NCBI GenBank assembly: GCA_019614645.1
Contig: JABWDB010000002.1
Location: forward strand, 21,937,501 to 22,001,500
Length of the DNA: 64,000 nt
Direction of reading: 5' to 3'
Origin: Stratiolaelaps scimitus
Lineage: Eukaryota; Arthropoda; Arachnida; Mesostigmata; Laelapidae
Both the position numbers and the translations under genes were made by a program. A model generated the notes under the pieces. The model did not search any database and was not told the DNA's origin. It saw only the letters and a program-made list of their open reading frames with translations. Within the stretch, counting starts at the first letter, position 1. The number at the start of each line of letters is the position of its first letter. Positions 60,278-64,000 of this stretch are shown here, one piece after another.

Positions 60278-63055
60278 TATCTAATACGTCAAATAACTAA
60301 TTGTTGAACAATGCAGAACTTTATATTTTACCTTCGTCTTTCCTTGCTTAGCAATTTTGAGCATTTTTGATACGTTATTTTGATTGAAAAGGGTTTTCCT
60401 ATGGTTCGGCCGGGGTTTAGATGATCTGTCCCGATGATCCATCTAGATCTCTTCATTGCCCATGAAAGCAATAGAAGCTAATTCAAACGTGGCTAATCCG
60501 GATTATGTTATTTAGCGATGAAGCACTTACTATGTACTATTTGCGAGTACAGCTCAACAGCCGAACCGCTGTTTCATATATATATTTATATATACACGAT
60601 AGACCTTCACCCTAAACGGCCTTGCACTATCAGGATGTTTGGGGAATACTTTTTTCAGATGGAGCTAGCAGTTAGGGCTAGCAACGATTATAACGGGGGA
60701 GCACCACTCATACGGACACATTCACGCAACTACGGACACCACCACCACCACCAGCAGCAGACATTAATCGACATCTCGCTGCTACCGTCAATATCGTTTA
60801 CCTCCTTTTGGCGGCTGGACCGGCTACCGTACCTCTAATTATCATCATACCCTCCCTCATTATGTAACAGTGCGATTTTGTTTTCCACCGGCTTTTCTTT
60901 GCAGCCACTGCCGTTCATGCCACACCGAATTGAGCGCTATTAGAAATTTCCATCAGTAGCCGGTCAGCAGTCAATCGCGCGACGTCGTTTGGCAGGTGCG
61001 CGGCACTTGTACCGTATGCACGGACCGCTCATGATTTCAACGGCATAAAAGATAGCTCGTTTTTTTTTCTCTGGGCTCTGACGCTCCACCGTGCGGCGGC
61101 GGCGGCGTACGATCGTGTGGCGATCAAATCGAAATCGTGGCTGGCGGACAAGCGGCATCAACAAATGTGATCTGCCTCGCCTGATGGTACATTGGTGGCA
61201 ATTGTTAACCATCACGCGATCATCTATTGGCCATGGCCTCGTACTGGTGTCGGAGACCACACGCTACTGATACGCTGATAGTGTTGATGTTGTTGATGTG
61301 TCGAGTGTCAGCTGTACTTTCGTTGTGGACGGCAACAGTAGCAGCAAGGTTGCCATGCGGTGGACAAGAGAAGGTCCTATTGCTGCTGACCGCTGTCACC
61401 GCATTGTAGCCGGCCAAGTCTTCGAAAGTCCACTGTGTACATACATTGGATATAATCCGCTTTGCAACAGTATCGCGAAGGCATTCGCTCTCGGTAGATA
61501 GGGGGAGACTGAATAAAGGCCGTCGAATGGCTACACGATGAATTAAAGATGTTCATGGTAGAGTTGGTGGTGGTGGTGGTGTTGTATAGATCAGTGGCAG
61601 AAGACATTCGTTGAGACAATGGCCAATGCAGGTACCTAATGCAATATCTAACGAGAACAATCGTTTAGGACTCTTATCATCTTAGAAAACTGACAACAGA
61701 TATATCTATTCAATTCAATTCAAGTCGAGTTGATAAGAAGACGTAACACGCATCGATATAAAGTTCGAATATCACAAACTTTTAGGATAATAACACCCAT
61801 ATATTTGCTCTTTCAAGATGTTTGGCATGCCCACTGTGGTGCCATTTTACTATAAGCGTCTACGTAGGTATAACACAATATCGTGTGAATAAATGATTAA
61901 GTTTAATTATTCGATAACACCATACACAGTCTCAAGATGATTTCGAAGCTGTCTAAGCATCGAAACGTCATCACCGTCGTGAATAACAGCCTTCATCAGA
62001 GCACCAGAAACAGCTGCACATAATATAGACATATTTACATAAGTGTATATATACACAGATATCCTATCAATAGGTCAATGTTTGCCTTTTGTTAGGTCTT
62101 CATATTATAAACTCTATTAACATATTGCCAAAAAGCATATTTTCATGCATTTTTCTAACGTATTATTATTAATCCGCATACAAGCCGCCCCCCCACCTCG
62201 CGGTATCCTCAATTTTCTTTCATTTTCATGATCGATTGACAAGCGATCCGTTTTGTACGCCTTACCCAATCCGATCTATCTGCGGCAATAATTTTCCGCT
62301 TCATCCGAGGCGGTTCGATTATTTCCATTTGCAGCAATAATTAGCTAGCTGTACTGCTTGTCCCTTGCTAATGAGCGTCGCGTGATGAAATCCCGACGGA
62401 CTTTTCATTCTCGATCGATCAAACATGATTTCAACAACAGGTTTAAATCCCTGTGATAGACTGATAACACTGAAACATAAAAAAAAAAAGATATCAAACA
62501 GGCTTCTGAAAGGATTCGTTCATTGCCGTTGCATCTATTATAAAAATATGCGAAACTCGTTGGATATCAGGGTATGTGGTGAACGCAATAGATGAGGTAT
62601 TGGGGGGCAGTGCCAATAATAAAATCGCCAGAAAGAAAAATATAATAAGGGCACTGGCACTTTCCTTAGAGTTATTATACAATAACCAATTCTGTGGCAA
62701 TCCCTGCAATAGAATCGGCTATTCTCCGCTGGAGTATGTTCATTGGGATTTTTCCCAAAGCTGGGAAGAATATGAGCAACATCTAAGCGAGAATGTTTCA
62801 TCAACGGAGCTTACATTTTAAATGCGTGCAGCATATGTTGTAAATCCCAAAAGTTATGAATTCGGCCATACGGAAAAACAGATTAGAGGACTCGGCCCCA
62901 TCTGTAATCTTCACCTCACTCAGCTAAAGTCGTGACATTAATTTTCATTTGTCAGCATTCATCAACTGCTCCTAGATAGTTTCGTTACATACTCGTTTGC
63001 GTCGCCATGCACAGAAGTATATCTAATAAACATCTAGAAAGCTCTGGCTTCCTAA
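58652..63055. other. Non-coding stretch before the CR1-like element
   Basis: No accepted exon. The main feature is the 67-bp (TA)n at 60206-60272 between two near-identical 20-bp direct repeats. A short signal-peptide-like frame at 61233 is listed as a finding. Frames at 62494-62821 on both strands overlap each other and show no domain. Poly-A is present near 62480. Confidence 0.35.
60206..60272. repeat. Long (TA)n microsatellite between short direct repeats
   Basis: Perfect TA tract of about 67 bp. It is bracketed by TACGTCAAATTACTAATTGT (60178-60197) and TACGTCAAATAACTAATTGT (60285-60304), which differ at one base. Confidence 0.9.
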
Positions 63056-64000
63056 TCATCAGCATCATTATATTATTATTATTCCGTCCACAAAAAGGGA
63101 CATACAGCAGAACCAACGAATAAGAGGCCCGTGTCGCTGACGGTTGTTGCATGCAAGATTCTTGAGAGCATAATTTGCAAGTCTGTATATGAAAATGCCA
63201 ACAAGCAAGGCCTAATATCCAACGCCCAATTCGCCTACCGCCCAGGAAGGAGTACGACTCTGCAACTTCTAGAAACGCAGTTCGATTGGGCAAGGGATGT
63301 CAATAGATCAAATCGTTTCGACGTTGTTTATTTCGACTTCAAGTCAGCCTTCGAACGGGTGACTCACTCGAAACTCCTCAAGATCCTGCCCTTCTTCGGA
63401 GTTGGTGATCTTCTCGTGAAATGGATAAAAGACTTCCTTCGTGATAGGACCTTCAGGGTGCGGGTGAACAGCCAATACTCCAATACTGCGCGAGTGACGT
63501 CCGGCTGTCCTCAGGGAACGATACTAGGTCCTCTGATGTATATAATGTACATAAATTCCATAATGTATATATTACCGCAATCCATATCCGTTAAGATATA
63601 TGCAGATGACGTAAAAATTTATTCTAAAGTTGACACGGACCATGAGAGGGCACAACTTCAAAATGCCCTAGATCAGTTCCTGGAATGGACCTTGGGCCTT
63701 GATCTAAAACTATCAATTGAAAAATGTGCAGTACTACACTTTGGTCACGGAAATCCCAAACATGTGTATAGAATTGGTGGACATCCTCTGCGCTCTGCAG
63801 AAACAATGCGCGACTTAGGAGTAATTACCTCAACCACATTGAAATATACTGATCATGTTACGGATGTTGTGCTTCGTGCAACGCGCCGTGCGAACTGGAT
63901 ATTACGTTCTTTCGTAGTGAACGACCCGGCCCTAATTGTTAAACTTTTTAAGATTTATGTTGAACCCATTATGACGTATGCAGCGCCAGTATGGTACCCA
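63056..64000 (+). CDS. Non-LTR retrotransposon reverse transcriptase (CR1-like), partial, cut by window edge
   Basis: One frame is open from 63056 to the end of the window (about 315 codons, no internal stop). In order it shows the fingers motif HKKGHTAEPTNKRPVSLT, then motif A with its catalytic Asp at 63335-63337 (YFDFKSAFERV), motif B SGCPQGTILGPL starting at 63500, and motif C YADD at 63599-63610. The thumb-side motif RDLGVITSTTLKYTDHV and the following A.RRANWILRSF and YVEPIMTYAAPVWYP are typical of CR1/Jockey-type polymerases. The protein would copy element RNA at a nicked chromosomal target. The 5' part (endonuclease, ORF1) is absent: a stop at 63053 and a (TTA)n run lie just upstream. 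That run shifts the frame relative to the usual IPVHKKG, so the copy is 5'-truncated or broken there. The catalytic residues look intact. Confidence 0.9.
63065..64000 (+). mobile_element. CR1-like non-LTR retrotransposon, 5'-truncated, continues past window
   Basis: The extent is set by the reverse-transcriptase homology; the left boundary is approximate and sits in a CAT/TTA-rich stretch near 63065-63082. The 3' UTR and tail lie outside the window, so neither the target-site duplication nor the 3' repeat can be examined. The clade is assigned from the RT motifs read by eye. Confidence 0.8.

Noticed and set aside
5..64000. CRISPR arrays, bacterial operons, rRNA genes
   Set aside because: No regularly spaced repeats with unique spacers, no operon-like gene packing and no rRNA-like sequence were seen.

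Overview
The window reads as eukaryotic nuclear DNA from an animal, most likely an arthropod. There is no operon-like packing or dense ORF layout. Coding signal comes as short exons ending at GT donors, simple repeats are abundant, and there are fragments of a CR1-like non-LTR retrotransposon, a Ty3/gypsy element, tRNA-derived SINEs and a MITE-like element. A mite, tick or other chelicerate would fit, but that is inference only; nothing here fixes the species.

Almost all of the 64 kb is non-coding (intron or intergenic). Two stretches stand out as convincing first coding exons: exon A (1345-1486) and exon B (40210-40474), both on the + strand. Each encodes a signal-peptide-like start, then an acidic linker ending in nearly the same residues (LGEETFT and PGEETFP), and then a GT donor in the same phase (phase 1). 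At nucleotide level the last ~30 bases and the donors also match. They are either alternative first exons of one secreted or membrane gene, or first exons of two tandem paralogues. No downstream exon could be recognised between them, which favours one gene with a very long first intron whose body lies beyond the right edge. A pyrimidine tract followed by CAG|GTAAGT at 14771/14772 looks like a recursive (ratchet) splice site, as found in very long introns.

Layout: 1-1344 is the upstream/5' region of exon A. 1487-40209 is intron-like DNA with many (TA)n tracts, one decayed SINE copy (6931-7170), the candidate ratchet site, an 18-bp-arm hairpin (28298-28359), a tRNA-like element (28455-28545), a 17-bp-arm palindrome (29448-29483) and a GC-rich ORF remnant (29969-30480). 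40210-40474 is exon B. 40475-63055 is again non-coding, with the MITE-like element (49531-49841), a better-preserved SINE copy (50687-50920), a decayed gypsy reverse-transcriptase/RNase H junction (58334-58651) and long (TA)n tracts. 63056-64000 is a CR1-like reverse transcriptase that runs off the right edge.

Other open frames of 60-215 codons across the window overlap frames on the other strand, have low-complexity or erratic composition, or lack an ATG. They were not accepted as genes; those with some splice or signal-peptide character are listed as findings.
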